Positions 31,914-31,961 of a DNA stretch of 31,961 nt are shown here, in pieces. The DNA comes from CALMEH01 sp964548225 (GTDB lineage Bacteria; Acidobacteriota; Blastocatellia; Pyrinomonadales; Pyrinomonadaceae). Both the position numbers and the translations under genes were made by a program. The stretch lies in NCBI GenBank assembly GCA_964548225.1, contig CAZJQP010000062.1, forward strand, positions 1 to 31,961, given 5' to 3'. Each line of letters begins with the position of its first letter. Position 1 is the stretch's first letter. A model generated the notes under the pieces. It was not told the origin of the DNA, ran no database searches, and saw only the letters and a program-made list of their open reading frames with translations.

Positions 31914-31961
<48 letters not shown>

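Overview
The window reads as chromosomal DNA from a Gram-negative, moderately AT-rich bacterium, most likely an Acidobacteriota of the Blastocatellia type. Clues are the 16S rRNA 5' end at the right edge (AATCAACGCTGGCGGCGTGCC after the universal 27F site), Kdo synthesis genes (kdsA, kdsC-like), Ser/Thr kinases that carry zinc ribbons, FHA and PEGA domains, and a secreted protein with DGDGKTD/FRPSTGTW-type FG-GAP repeats. The taxonomic call is inference from these signs, not a database result.

Layout. 53-1882 (minus): an ECF sigma factor, its zinc-finger membrane anti-sigma factor and a Spy/CpxP-like periplasmic protein, a probable envelope-stress operon. 1883-2794: a 0.9 kb gene-free stretch with a 21-bp tandem array and two foldback repeats. 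2795-4495: fhs. 4771-4846 (minus): tRNA-Lys(CUU) with its terminator. 5068-9141: two Ser/Thr kinases around a small zinc-ribbon/DUF4190 membrane protein. 9183-9602: a probable 5'-truncated gene remnant. 9608-12332: larC, a methyltransferase, folE and a DUF2007 protein, closely packed. 12455-14116: secreted M28 peptidase. 14177-16840: a Phd/PIN toxin-antitoxin pair directly coupled to metG. 16879-18826: a secreted protein and tatD. 18827-19437: a second gene-free stretch with another 21-bp array and a nested palindrome. 19438-22729: yajQ, a DUF1444-like gene, a long-chain prenyl diphosphate synthase and a coiled-coil/HARE-HTH protein. 22863-26692: an LVIVD/FG-GAP secreted protein and an FHA-PrsW fusion. 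26777-31411: kdsA, a small secreted protein, a DEDDh exonuclease, a degenerate M1-peptidase-like TPR protein and a kdsC-like phosphatase. 31756 onwards: a near-consensus promoter, leader and the first ~48 nt of 16S rRNA.

How it fits together. Signalling across the envelope is the main theme: ECF/anti-sigma, two kinases, one kinase FHA domain and an FHA-PrsW protease. FHA domains bind phosphothreonine and PrsW proteases cleave anti-sigma factors in Bacillus, so a kinase-to-protease-to-sigma route is conceivable, but nothing in the sequence proves a link. The housekeeping genes cover one-carbon/folate metabolism, tRNA charging, Kdo for LPS and polyprenyl chains.

The most unusual feature is repeat DNA. 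At least eight loci carry sequence phased in 7-nt steps. Most intergenic copies fold back on themselves, one is a perfect 37-bp inverted repeat, and two loci 6.8 kb apart share 34 of 35 bases. Related heptamer runs sit inside the larC and metG coding regions at domain boundaries. One further locus uses 8-nt steps. Two separate intergenic arrays have 21-nt units (3 x 7). These form a candidate dispersed repeat system not explained by any gene in the window.
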